64,000 nucleotides of DNA, taken from NCBI GenBank assembly GCA_965216745.1, contig OZ244191.1, positions 682,001 through 746,000 on the forward strand, read 5' to 3'. A model generated the notes under the pieces. The model did not search any database and was not told where the DNA came from. It saw only the letters and a program-made list of their open reading frames with translations. This document shows, in pieces, positions 26,213 through 34,601 of the stretch. The position numbers were made by a program, and so were the translations under genes. This DNA is from G965216745 sp965216745 (GTDB lineage Bacteria; Pseudomonadota; Alphaproteobacteria; Rickettsiales; Anaplasmataceae). Each line of letters opens with the position of its first letter. Position 1 is the stretch's first letter.

Positions 26213-27955
26213 ATGTATCAAGGACTAGAATCTGAAACAGATCAAGCAGATCATTCTCAAGTTCACCCACAACAAGAACCAATAGATTCTCGATTAGTTT
26301 TATTAGTAGAAGAATTCAAACAAAAAATCTTTGAAATATCAAAAAATATTGTCAAAACAGAAAGTACTAATATTTCAGAAAGTACTAATATTTTAAAACA
26401 AGAGTATCGTGAATGTGTTTTAGACAAAATAATGAATATCAATGAAGTTATAGAATCTAATAATCAAGCAATCAATTTTATGGAAAAATCATTAAGTGGT
26501 TATGATAAATGCGTTACTAATTTAATGAAAATTAATCAATATAAGAATTCCGCTAATCTAGCAACACTAATTAAGAAGTATTTCACTGATATACCAACAC
26601 TAATTGAAGAATCAAAAAAAGCAATTAAAAACTTAGATGATTTCCACAAGGCCCAAAAAATTTCTTTTACAAAACAAGAGATTGAAACGATAGAAAAAAT
26701 TGACATAAAAAAAGTAATTTCAAAGTCGGAAAATTGTTCTATAGAACAAGCTCTTGAATCGTTATCAGTTCTTATAAGTTCTTTAAAAAAAGAATTGTAT
26801 TGGGTTGCATTGATTGGAATTTATGAACCAATAGAAGTAATTTCAGAGGCGGAAAAAACATTTGAAGAAATAACAGAAGTGATTTCAGAGGCGGAAAAAA
26901 TAATTAAAGAAATAAAAGAAGTAAAAGCAAAAATAGAGGAATTAGAAAAAGGAATCAAAAAACCTGTGGTAGAAAATAATGAATCAGGGTTAAATTCTGA
27001 CTATGATCCTAAAGAACAAAATGCTAAAAAGGCTGAAAATATTGAATCAATGGTGGAAATGCAAAAAAATATTGATGATTTTCCATCTTCATTAACGGAA
27101 TTGGAAAAAATTATAAATGAATCATCTAAAAATGCTGATGTTGTCCTAAAAAAATTAAAGCAATATCCTGATTTGTTGGAAAAACAAATAGATCAATTAT
27201 ACAAATTGCTCCCTTATTTAATATTTGATAATGCTTTTCCCCATGACCTTTATGATTCTTGCGATAAGCTTTTTTTGTTAGAGTCACAAGACTGTTGTTT
27301 TACAAATCTCATTGTACAAATTTTTTGTTCACAATTTGAGAAATTAGAGAATATGGTTGAGTGTTTTAGAGATAAATATAAGGAATTTAAAATTGATCTT
27401 TTAGATGGTTTTTTACAAGATATCGAACTTTTAAAAAAGTTTTTACACGACTGTATTAAACCTTTTAAATATATAGAGTCAAGAATTACGGATTTTATTT
27501 CTCAAATTGATTCTTTGAAATCAGAATTTGATGGCTGCTGTAATGATTTCGAAGAATTATTATCTGATAGAAAAATGACAAAAGATGATCTCTCAGCAAT
27601 CTCTAATTCTTCTGAGAATTCAAGAGAATTATCTTTTTCAGAATATTTTTCAAAAATTATCGATTCAAAAATTATCCATGATATTTCAGCTCTTTCAAAA
27701 GATTTTGAAGAGTTTTCAAAAACTTTAAAAAGTGTAAAAGACTCTAGTACTAGTAATAATCCAGTTCATGAATATCCGTCCAGCACTTGTCAAGCCGTTA
27801 CTGACATTAATCCTGCTTCAAACTCTGAATCTATTTCTCACAGTAATCCTGATGAGAAGAAAGAAATTAAAGAAGAAGCACCTTCATCTAATTTGGCTGG
27901 TTGTGAAAATGAAATAGTACATTCAACAAACTCAGAAAATTTGAGTCAAATCTAG
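26213..27955 (+). CDS. Array protein 6, most divergent middle
   Basis: 580 residues from ATG 26213; GGAG lies seven bases upstream, the best ribosome binding site in the array. The N-terminal tag MYQGLESETDQADHSQV matches member 5. The middle shares only short blocks with the others (AEKIIKEIKEVKAKIEELEKGIK, DPKEQNAKKAENIESM, NADVVLKKLK) and has its own region (~345-500) with several Cys (DCCFTNLIVQIFCSQF, HDCIKPF, GCCNDF). The constant C-terminus is nearly identical to the rest, ending LSQI. It is the last cassette; beyond its 3' palindromes the repeat ends near 28180. No known domain, signal peptide or membrane segment. Confidence 0.75.
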   Translation: MYQGLESETDQADHSQVHPQQEPIDSRLVLLVEEFKQKIFEISKNIVKTESTNISESTNILKQEYRECVLDKIMNINEVIESNNQAINFMEKSLSGYDKCVTNLMKINQYKNSANLATLIKKYFTDIPTLIEESKKAIKNLDDFHKAQKISFTKQEIETIEKIDIKKVISKSENCSIEQALESLSVLISSLKKELYWVALIGIYEPIEVISEAEKTFEEITEVISEAEKIIKEIKEVKAKIEELEKGIKKPVVENNESGLNSDYDPKEQNAKKAENIESMVEMQKNIDDFPSSLTELEKIINESSKNADVVLKKLKQYPDLLEKQIDQLYKLLPYLIFDNAFPHDLYDSCDKLFLLESQDCCFTNLIVQIFCSQFEKLENMVECFRDKYKEFKIDLLDGFLQDIELLKKFLHDCIKPFKYIESRITDFISQIDSLKSEFDGCCNDFEELLSDRKMTKDDLSAISNSSENSRELSFSEYFSKIIDSKIIHDISALSKDFEEFSKTLKSVKDSSTSNNPVHEYPSSTCQAVTDINPASNSESISHSNPDEKKEIKEEAPSSNLAGCENEIVHSTNSENLSQI

Positions 27956-27984
27956 TTTTCATATTTCAATCTTGTCAATTTTAT

Positions 27985-28041
27985 CTGAAGTAATTTAATT
28001 ACTTCAGGTATTCATCATTTCATTCAAATGAAATCTTTTTT
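27985..28041 (+). terminator. Cassette 3' end, copy 6 (altered centre)
   Basis: Same arms, CTGAAGTAATT and AATTACTTCAG (27985-28007), but the single central base is T instead of A, leaving pairing unchanged. T-tailed hairpin at 28017-28041. Homology to the other spacers stops near 28160-28180. Confidence 0.7.
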
Positions 28042-28339
28042 ATAAAATTCACACAACGATTTTATGTTAATTACCAACCTTATTGCTCCGCCCCCTACCG
28101 CTAAAATACTTTATTTCTAAGGCTTCCCTCTTCCGTTTATTGTATTGTTAGTAATCAAGTACCTCTATTTATAGAGTTACGCATTCATTGGCTGGAAAAA
28201 GATTGATAGAATTAATTTATTTAAGTTAAGGAAAATAAAAAATCAGAGAAATTGTGTAGATGGTTTTGGATCAACATGATATAAGCGTTTTCTGTTGGTG
28301 AAACAAGAAAGATCGTACAAGATTGATTGATTAGAAATT

Positions 28340-28829
28340 ATGGAAAATGTAACAAGTCTAAAAAAACAACGTGATGTAATAAATAATCAAGATATAGAAA
28401 CTGAGCGTAATAAGTCAAGAATTCATGCTTAAAAAGACTCATTGGATTATAAAATAAATACAGATAAAGAAACTAAATACAATCTCAGTAGGTGTAGCAG
28501 GAGTCTGAAAGTTCGATTCAAATCAAACAAATGTAGATGGCATATATAATGCTATTATGAGATTGGGATTTTCTCAAATGGATCAATTGTTGTAAAAACT
28601 TGATCAATCCACTCAATTGTCACAAAGACTTGAAGAAGCAACTGAGTTGTTATAATCGTACAAATAAGAAAACCGTAATGAGAGTAGTGATTCGATTTAT
28701 AGCTCTGAAGATAGAGAACATTCGTATTTGAAATTCCAGAGTATGAAGTTGAAAATTAAGCACCCGAAGGGATATTGACAAATGTTACAGTGGAGATTGT
28801 GGCTATTGATGTGAATAAAAAATCGTTTT
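28340..28829 (+). pseudogene. Decayed low-complexity gene relic
   Basis: Starting at ATG 28340 (MENVTSLKKQRDVINNQD) the frame stops after 30 codons. Charged, helix-like fragments then continue across stops and frame changes (DYKINTDKETKYNL, DQSTQLSQRLEEATELL, ESSDSIYSSEDREHSYLK). The composition is that of the neighbouring coiled-coil proteins, but no block matches them clearly. I read it as a degraded relative or unrelated remnant. Confidence 0.3.
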
Positions 28830-29400
28830 AAATCTAGAAAATCTTAGAATACATTGGTTTTAGGGTGTTTTATAGATTTTTTGGCAATTTTATGTAAGTG
28901 GAGAATTTATATTATATTGTTTCATCTAATCAATTACTCAACTTTTTATGATTTCGTTTAGTGTCATTTTTATTTAATGGTTTTGGCTGTTTTGCTTGTG
29001 TATAAAAAACTGAATGTTGTTTATTGTTATTTTGAAGCCATCTTGGTCTAAGATTGGTAGTTCATAATCTTTTTGTTTCTGGTTTATTAATAAAGTTTGC
29101 GAAATACATTTAATGTTCTTTGATATTTTTGCTGGTTTCTTTTAAGATTGCAATATGTTTTTATCTCTTTACAGAATATTGATTTAACTTGTGGCAATAA
29201 GTTGAATAAATATGTGTTTTGAATTTTATTCTTGTGAATATAGAATGTTTTTAATTTTTTCTTTTATACATATATACAGATTGAGTTTTTATTCTTTTTG
29301 TCTCTTTTCGCGAGTATGAAATGTGTGCCTACTCTATTTAAATTAATTGCTTATATTGGATTGATTAAATGTGTTGCTTAATATAAACTATATATTAGTT
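28830..29400. other. Gene-poor stretch upstream of dcd
   Basis: About 570 bases of A/T-rich sequence without a credible ORF or RNA gene. It presumably carries the dcd-murA promoter, which I cannot place. Confidence 0.35.
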
Positions 29401-29967
29401 ATGAGTATAAAATGTGACAAGTGGATCTCTCACAACGCTAATGTTAACAAGATGATATTTCCTTTCGTTAATACTAAGTGTTCTGATGGCGTTCTTTCTT
29501 ATGGTTTGTCTTCTTACGGGTATGATGCCCGTGTTTCGGATGAATTCAGAGTATTTTCTTCTGAAGTTGATTCTGACTCTATAGTGGATCCTAAAAATTT
29601 TGATCCCAATGTGTATGTTGAGGTTAAAGGCGATTACTGTATAGTGCCTCCAAACGGTTTTGTTCTTGCTAGTACACTTGAGTACTTTAAAATACCTAGA
29701 AATGTTCTTGTTTTGTGTTTAGGTAAATCCACTTATGCCAGATGTGGCCTTGCTTTGAATGTTACCCCCTTAGAGCCTGGTTGGGAAGGAAATGTTACCC
29801 TGGAATTTGCTAATACAGGTCCAAAGCCTATAAAAGTATATTCAAACGAGGGTATATGTCAGTTTTTATTTTTTATGTCGGAGGACATCTGTGAGAATTC
29901 CTATGATGAGCTTAACGGCAAGTATATGAATCAGACTGGTATAACTAATCCCAAAGTCAATGGATAG
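29401..29967 (+). CDS. dcd: dCTP deaminase
   Basis: Deaminates dCTP to dUTP, feeding dTMP synthesis. From ATG 29401 the protein has 188 residues, the normal length; the frame is open from a TTG at 29371 but that would add a non-homologous leader. Family motifs are seen: SYGLSSYGYDARV (~36-48), GKSTYARCGL (~108-117, substrate-binding Ser/Arg), VTPLEPGWEGNVTLEFANTGPKP (~121-143, with the catalytic Glu) and a C-terminal YMNQTGIT. It overlaps murA by eight bases, indicating translational coupling. Confidence 0.95.
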   Translation: MSIKCDKWISHNANVNKMIFPFVNTKCSDGVLSYGLSSYGYDARVSDEFRVFSSEVDSDSIVDPKNFDPNVYVEVKGDYCIVPPNGFVLASTLEYFKIPRNVLVLCLGKSTYARCGLALNVTPLEPGWEGNVTLEFANTGPKPIKVYSNEGICQFLFFMSEDICENSYDELNGKYMNQTGITNPKVNG

Positions 29968-31255
29968 AATGCAAGTTTATGGTGTGCCTGAGTTGTGTGG
30001 GTCCATCAATATTTCTGGTGCAAAAAATTCCGCTTTGCCTATCATGATTGCCTCATTATTATCAAGTGGGATTGTTAACTTGAGCAACATTCCCGATATA
30101 CTTGATGTTAGGTCTCTGAAATATATCATCTCTTTGCTAGGATGTGATATATCTTTGTCTAAAGGTGTATTTTCTATTGATTCTTCTTGTACTGAAAGTG
30201 TGCCTGTATCAAAAGATAGGATATCTACAATAAGAGCTTCTATATTGATTTTCGGTGTTCTTTTGGCAAAGCATGGACATGCATCTATTTATCTTCCAGG
30301 AGGATGTAAAATAGGAGCTCGTCCAATAGATCTTCATTGCGCTGGACTTAAAATGATGGGCTGTGATATAAAAGCCGATGGTGATTTGATACAAGGTAGA
30401 GTTTTGGGCTCAAGATTAGTTGGTGCTCATATTAATATGCCAAAGTCCAGCGTTGGTGCCACACAAAACATCTTAATGGCAGCTACTTTAGCAAATGGTC
30501 GTACTGTGATTGAAAATGCTGCAATGGAGCCGGAAGTTTCTGATCTTGCTAATTTTCTTTGTTCTATGGGTGCTAATATTGATGGAATTGGTACTCGAAA
30601 GATTGTCATTGATGGTGTTGATTATTTATCTGGTTGTGATTATTCTATACTACCTGATCGTATTGAGGCGGCAACATATGCAATTGCAGCCGGAATTGTG
30701 AGCGGTGCTATTCGAATTAAAGGTGCAAATTCCTTGCATTTGAGTTCTGTGTTCGATATTTTATCTAAATGTGGTATTGAAATCAAGGAATCTGACAATG
30801 GTGATATACTAGTCTCAAGCGACGGTATTCTTGATGGATTTGATATCGTGACTGGTCCATATCCTGGTATACCGACCGACTTGCAGCCTTTGTTGATGGT
30901 TTTAGCTGCAGTTGCTCGCAGTTCTTCTTCTATAGTCGAGACTATATTTGAGAACAGATTTCTTCATGTCCCTGGTATGCGTAAAATGGGCTGTGCTATA
31001 AAGTTGAAAAAAGATTTAGCTACTATAAGTGGGTCTCGGGAACGTTTGATTGGTGATTCTGAAGTAGCGTGTACTGACATTAGGGGTGGTGCCGCTTTGG
31101 TTTTGCTCTCCATGGCTGCTCCTGGAATTACCACTGTAACCAGACTTAATCATATACATAGGGGTTATGAGTCCATGATTGAGAAGTTATGCTCGTGTGG
31201 AGCAAGAATTTCTTATCCAAGAAGTTCTTTTGGACATTCTAGGGTTGTGCTCTGA
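29960..31255 (+). CDS. murA: UDP-N-acetylglucosamine 1-carboxyvinyltransferase
   Basis: Transfers enolpyruvate from PEP to UDP-GlcNAc, the first committed step of peptidoglycan synthesis, so the organism likely makes a cell wall. 431 residues, usual size. The N-terminal GSINISGAKNSALPIMIASLL (~13-33) carries the conserved Lys-Asn. The loop that normally holds the catalytic Cys reads YLPGGCKIGARPIDLH (~112-127), with the Cys present, so classic fosfomycin-sensitive chemistry is expected. GPYPGIPTDLQP (~297-308) and RGGAALVLLSMAAPG (~388) are also diagnostic. It overlaps the end of dcd. Confidence 0.96.
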   Translation: MDRMQVYGVPELCGSINISGAKNSALPIMIASLLSSGIVNLSNIPDILDVRSLKYIISLLGCDISLSKGVFSIDSSCTESVPVSKDRISTIRASILIFGVLLAKHGHASIYLPGGCKIGARPIDLHCAGLKMMGCDIKADGDLIQGRVLGSRLVGAHINMPKSSVGATQNILMAATLANGRTVIENAAMEPEVSDLANFLCSMGANIDGIGTRKIVIDGVDYLSGCDYSILPDRIEAATYAIAAGIVSGAIRIKGANSLHLSSVFDILSKCGIEIKESDNGDILVSSDGILDGFDIVTGPYPGIPTDLQPLLMVLAAVARSSSSIVETIFENRFLHVPGMRKMGCAIKLKKDLATISGSRERLIGDSEVACTDIRGGAALVLLSMAAPGITTVTRLNHIHRGYESMIEKLCSCGARISYPRSSFGHSRVVL

Positions 31256-31297
31256 ATACTGTGATTTGTTTTTCTTTCTTTTCCTTATGATGTTGTG

Positions 31298-31325
31298 TTG
31301 ATTTTTTCCAAGCTTCTGTTATAAT
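31298..31325 (+). promoter_or_regulatory. Putative promoter of rplU-rpmA
   Basis: TTGATT (31298-31303), 16-base spacer, TATAAT (31320-31325), 26 bases before the rplU start. A perfect -10 match in the right place makes this the best promoter candidate in the window. Confidence 0.5.
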
Positions 31326-31351
31326 GAGATTTCTGTTTTTGTGGTTTTTGT

Positions 31352-31651
31352 ATGTTTGCAGTTATTCGATCTGGTTCTTCTCAGTATATTGCGCAAAAGA
31401 ATTCTTTCCTATGTGTTGAGAAAATAAATTCAAATGTAGGTGATATTGTTGAGTTTAATGAAGTTCTTTTTTCTTCCGACCAATCCAAATCTGTGCGTGT
31501 ACTTACTAAAGTTATAGAACAAAAGAGAATGCCTAAAATTATCGTTTTCAAGAAGCGAAGAAGATGCAACAGCAGAACAAAAAATGGTCATAGGCAGTCC
31601 AAGACTGTTTTGAAGGTTTTAGATATACTCAGAGGTAATGATGGCTCATAA
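31352..31651 (+). CDS. rplU: 50S ribosomal protein L21
   Basis: 99 residues, normal for bL21, a 23S rRNA-binding protein of the large subunit. MFAVIRSGSSQYIAQ matches the canonical MYAVIxxGGKQY start, and the C-terminal KIIVFKKRRRCNSRTKNGHRQ is the conserved basic L21 signature. It is followed with an overlap by rpmA, the universal order. Confidence 0.96.
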   Translation: MFAVIRSGSSQYIAQKNSFLCVEKINSNVGDIVEFNEVLFSSDQSKSVRVLTKVIEQKRMPKIIVFKKRRRCNSRTKNGHRQSKTVLKVLDILRGNDGS

Positions 31652-31904
31652 AAAAGCTGGTGGTAGTTCTTCAAATGGTAGAGATTCAGCCGGACGTAGG
31701 CTTGGTGTCAAAAAGTATGGAGGTGAGTTTGTTATACCCGGTAATATAATAGTTAGACAACGCGGTACCAAAGTTCATCCCGGTCGTAATGTTGGTCTTG
31801 GAAGAGATCATACTTTGTTTTCTTGTTCTTCCGGTTATGTTTCTTTTTCTTATAGGTCTGGAGCCAAATTGTTTGTTAATGTTTTGGAATCTAAAAAATC
31901 TTAA
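31641..31904 (+). CDS. rpmA: 50S ribosomal protein L27
   Basis: 87 residues beginning MAHKKAGGSSSNGRDSAGRR, the classic L27 N-terminus that reaches the peptidyl transferase centre. The second of two adjacent ATGs (31641) is chosen because AGAGG at 31631-31635 then has a five-base spacing. GTKVHPGRNVGLGRDHTLF is the conserved core. It overlaps rplU by 11 bases and the phosphatase gene downstream by 26 bases. Confidence 0.96.
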   Translation: MAHKKAGGSSSNGRDSAGRRLGVKKYGGEFVIPGNIIVRQRGTKVHPGRNVGLGRDHTLFSCSSGYVSFSYRSGAKLFVNVLESKKS

Positions 31905-33084
31905 TTCAATCCTTTTTCTATTGTATATTTGTTTTTTTTATATTACCAACTATTCTATAGCTTCTCAATTTACTGTTAGTCAGCATTGGTTGCCTCAACT
32001 GTGTTATTCTAAGTCTTATACACCTTCTTTTTGTTCTCAAATTTCTGATCAATATTCTTTTATTTCTACTGATTTTTCTTATTTAGATTTCTCTTTTAAT
32101 GTATATAATAAAAATATTACTTTTCCCATCCAAGCCAAACATGATGAAATTAAAATATTTTTAAATTTTGTAGATTTTATAAATTTTCCTAAGATTTTAT
32201 TCCGTAAAAAAGGTTCATATATAACACATCTTGAATTATCATCTGAATATGAAAATAATGCATTATTTGTTTGTGATATAAATCAAGGTCAACAATACTT
32301 GAAAACAATTATTTCTTTTTGGTCAAAAGATTTTTCTCCTATTAATGCTCAAGTCAGTGATCATTATAACTACTGTAACAAAAATCAACCTATTTTAATT
32401 AGGAGCAATTCAACATATCTATCAACAGAAGATTTAAAGAGTCTTATAAATGAATTGCCTTCAATGAATGTTGGTTTTGATATAGATGGTACGCTTTTAT
32501 ACCCTGAAGGTCCTATATATCATCTTCTAAATAATTCACAGAGTGATTTTTACAATTTGATTGATTCCATTAATACCTTCGGTTTAGACTCATTCTCCAT
32601 TCCAAAGAGTATTCCTTTCGAATTAATTAAAATTCATCAAGAAAGAGGTGATAATATTTATTTTATCACTGCACGCGTAAAGTCTAAAAAAGAGCTTTTA
32701 AGTGATTATATAAAATATTTGTATTCTATGACAGATATCAACCCTGTTATTTTCACTTCTGGAAGTTACAATAAATTTAAATACATGCAAGATCTTGATT
32801 TGATGATTTATTATGGAGATTTGGATAGTGATATGCTTACTGCTGAAGCTCTGAATATTAAATATCCAATAAGGATATTAAATTCTATGAAGCAAGCAAA
32901 TAATCAAAATTGTTCAGAAGAAACAGAAAACAAGAGAAGCATATGTTTGGGTGTTATTGGAGAAAGAATATTATTAGATTCAGATAAAATTATTCCACCA
33001 TCAGAGTGGATCCAATTAAATAAAAAAATTGATCGAAATCCAGCTCAACAAAAAGCTTTGTGCAATTTGTTTTGCGAGAAATGA
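31879..33084 (+). CDS. Secreted class B (AphA-like) acid phosphatase with long N-terminal extension
   Basis: 401 residues. An N-terminal signal peptide (SILFLLYICFFYITNYSIA, ~9-27) is followed by ~160 residues of no recognised family. The C-terminal half matches class B acid phosphatases of the HAD superfamily. VGFDIDGTLLYP (nucleophile Asp and second Asp present, though the usual FDIDDT is FDIDGT), FSIPKSIPFELIKIHQERGDNIYFITAR, NPVIFTSG and YGDLDSDMLTAEALNIKYPIRIL all align with AphA. Such enzymes hydrolyse phosphomonoesters in the periplasm. E. coli AphA is only 237 residues, so the extension is unusual. The ATG at 31879 lies inside the end of rpmA; earlier in-frame starts would read through rpmA and lack a signal peptide. 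It converges with gatB. Confidence 0.8.
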   Translation: MFWNLKNLNSILFLLYICFFYITNYSIASQFTVSQHWLPQLCYSKSYTPSFCSQISDQYSFISTDFSYLDFSFNVYNKNITFPIQAKHDEIKIFLNFVDFINFPKILFRKKGSYITHLELSSEYENNALFVCDINQGQQYLKTIISFWSKDFSPINAQVSDHYNYCNKNQPILIRSNSTYLSTEDLKSLINELPSMNVGFDIDGTLLYPEGPIYHLLNNSQSDFYNLIDSINTFGLDSFSIPKSIPFELIKIHQERGDNIYFITARVKSKKELLSDYIKYLYSMTDINPVIFTSGSYNKFKYMQDLDLMIYYGDLDSDMLTAEALNIKYPIRILNSMKQANNQNCSEETENKRSICLGVIGERILLDSDKIIPPSEWIQLNKKIDRNPAQQKALCNLFCEK

Positions 33085-33094
33085 TTGGGATTCC

Positions 33095-34528
33095 CTACTG
33101 ATCATCAAGTTTTTGTTTCATCAATGTGCTGACCATCTGAGGGGAAGCAGATCCATCACTTAATTTCATTACTTGTCCTATTAAAAATGATATTACTCTT
33201 GTTTTGCCTTGTTTGTACTGCTCTATTTTATCTGGGTTTGATTCTAATACTGATACAACCATTTCTTCTATTTTAGTATTATCAGTTATTTGCAACAAAT
33301 CAAACTTTTTAATTATATCTGATGAGTTTTGTTTTGTTTCAAACATTTTATCCAAAACATCCTTAGCCATTCTGGAAGAAATTTTATTTGACTCGATAAA
33401 AGATAAAAGCTCGCTAAAATCTTCTGGAGATACAGGTGAATCTTTGATAGAAATTCCAAGTCTATTTAATCTTGCAAATAATTCAATAGTAATCCATTTA
33501 CTAAGTAACTTGGGATCATGTTTGTTTACAATACTTTCAAAAAATTTTGCGATATTATTGTTTAAGCATAGTATCTCAGCTTCATAATATGATAGTCCTA
33601 ATGATTCAATGTATCTTTGAATTTTAATATCGGGCAATTCGGGAAGAATGATTGAATCTATAAATTTCCTGTCTACTTTTACAGATGGTAAATCTGGTTC
33701 TGGAAAATATCTATAATCTGTTGCATCTTCTTTGTTCCGCATAGATACTGTTTTTCCTGTAGAAATATCAAAAGTTCTTGTTTGTTGTATGACTTGACCA
33801 CCTTCTTGTATTAATTTAATTTGTCTAGTTGATTCATAAATTATTGCTTGTGATAAAAACTTCATTGAGTTAAGGTTTTTTATTTCACATCTGGTTCCAA
33901 GCTTGCTTTCTCCAAAAGGTCTTACAGATACATTTGCGTCACATCTAAAAGATCCATCCTCCATATTACCGTCACAAGCTTCTATATACATCAAGATTTG
34001 TCTTAATTTAGATGCATATAATACAGCTTCTTGTGGGCTTCTCATGTCTGGTTCAGATACAATCTCCATCAATGGTACTCCTGCCCTATTTAAATCTATA
34101 TGAGTTTTGGCAGGACTAAGATCCCTAATGCTTTTACCTGCATCTTGCTCTATATGCAAATGATGTATTCTTATTTTTTTTTTGTGGGAATCCTTATTTT
34201 CGTTTATATGAATATAAACATGCCCACCTACTGCTATAGGATGATAAAATTGAGTGATTTGATATCCACTTGGAAGATCAGGATAAAAATAATTTTTACG
34301 ATCAAAAGAAGACGTTTGATTTATTTTTGAGCCTATTGCAATACCAGTCTTGACTGCTTGTTCTATACAACGCTTGTTCAAACATGGTAAAGTGCCAGGC
34401 ATGGCTGCATCTATTACAGAAACATTTGAATTGGGTGTTGATGAGTTAGTTGATGCATCGGAAAAAAGTTTTGATTCAGAAGTTATTTGAGCGTGTACTT
34501 CAAGCCCTATCACTGTTTCCCATTCCAT
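33095..34528 (-). CDS. gatB: Aspartyl/glutamyl-tRNA(Asn/Gln) amidotransferase subunit B
   Basis: GatB of the GatCAB complex, which converts Glu-tRNA-Gln (and Asp-tRNA-Asn) to the amidated form; typical of organisms lacking GlnRS. 477 residues, normal. Signatures: VIGLEVHAQI (~6-15), MPGTLPCLN (~44), FDRKNYFYPDLPSGYQITQF (~80-99), DLNRAGVPLMEIVSEPD (~147), DGNMEDGSFRCDANVSVRP (~189) and YRYFPEPDLP (~273). The C-terminal Yqey/tail domain is present. GatA and GatC are not nearby. The tRNA-Gln gene in this window would supply a substrate. Confidence 0.96.
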   Translation of the reverse strand: MEWETVIGLEVHAQITSESKLFSDASTNSSTPNSNVSVIDAAMPGTLPCLNKRCIEQAVKTGIAIGSKINQTSSFDRKNYFYPDLPSGYQITQFYHPIAVGGHVYIHINENKDSHKKKIRIHHLHIEQDAGKSIRDLSPAKTHIDLNRAGVPLMEIVSEPDMRSPQEAVLYASKLRQILMYIEACDGNMEDGSFRCDANVSVRPFGESKLGTRCEIKNLNSMKFLSQAIIYESTRQIKLIQEGGQVIQQTRTFDISTGKTVSMRNKEDATDYRYFPEPDLPSVKVDRKFIDSIILPELPDIKIQRYIESLGLSYYEAEILCLNNNIAKFFESIVNKHDPKLLSKWITIELFARLNRLGISIKDSPVSPEDFSELLSFIESNKISSRMAKDVLDKMFETKQNSSDIIKKFDLLQITDNTKIEEMVVSVLESNPDKIEQYKQGKTRVISFLIGQVMKLSDGSASPQMVSTLMKQKLDDQ

Positions 34529-34601
34529 ATATTACCATGACGAAATGTATTGATTTTATACATAAAGCATTTAAATTACAATAGACTTTCCCCATTAGTT
34601 G

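Noticed and set aside
16271..28160. CRISPR array interpretation of the repeats
   Set aside because: Repeat units are whole genes with ~430-base spacers, not short repeats with uniform spacers, and no cas gene is present.
5398..28160. Insertion sequence or prophage as the source of the islands
   Set aside because: No transposase, integrase, terminal inverted repeats or phage structural genes are recognisable in the region.
31789..31878. Upstream extension of the acid phosphatase frame into rpmA
   Set aside because: It would read through rpmA out of frame and displace the clear signal peptide that starts at 31879.
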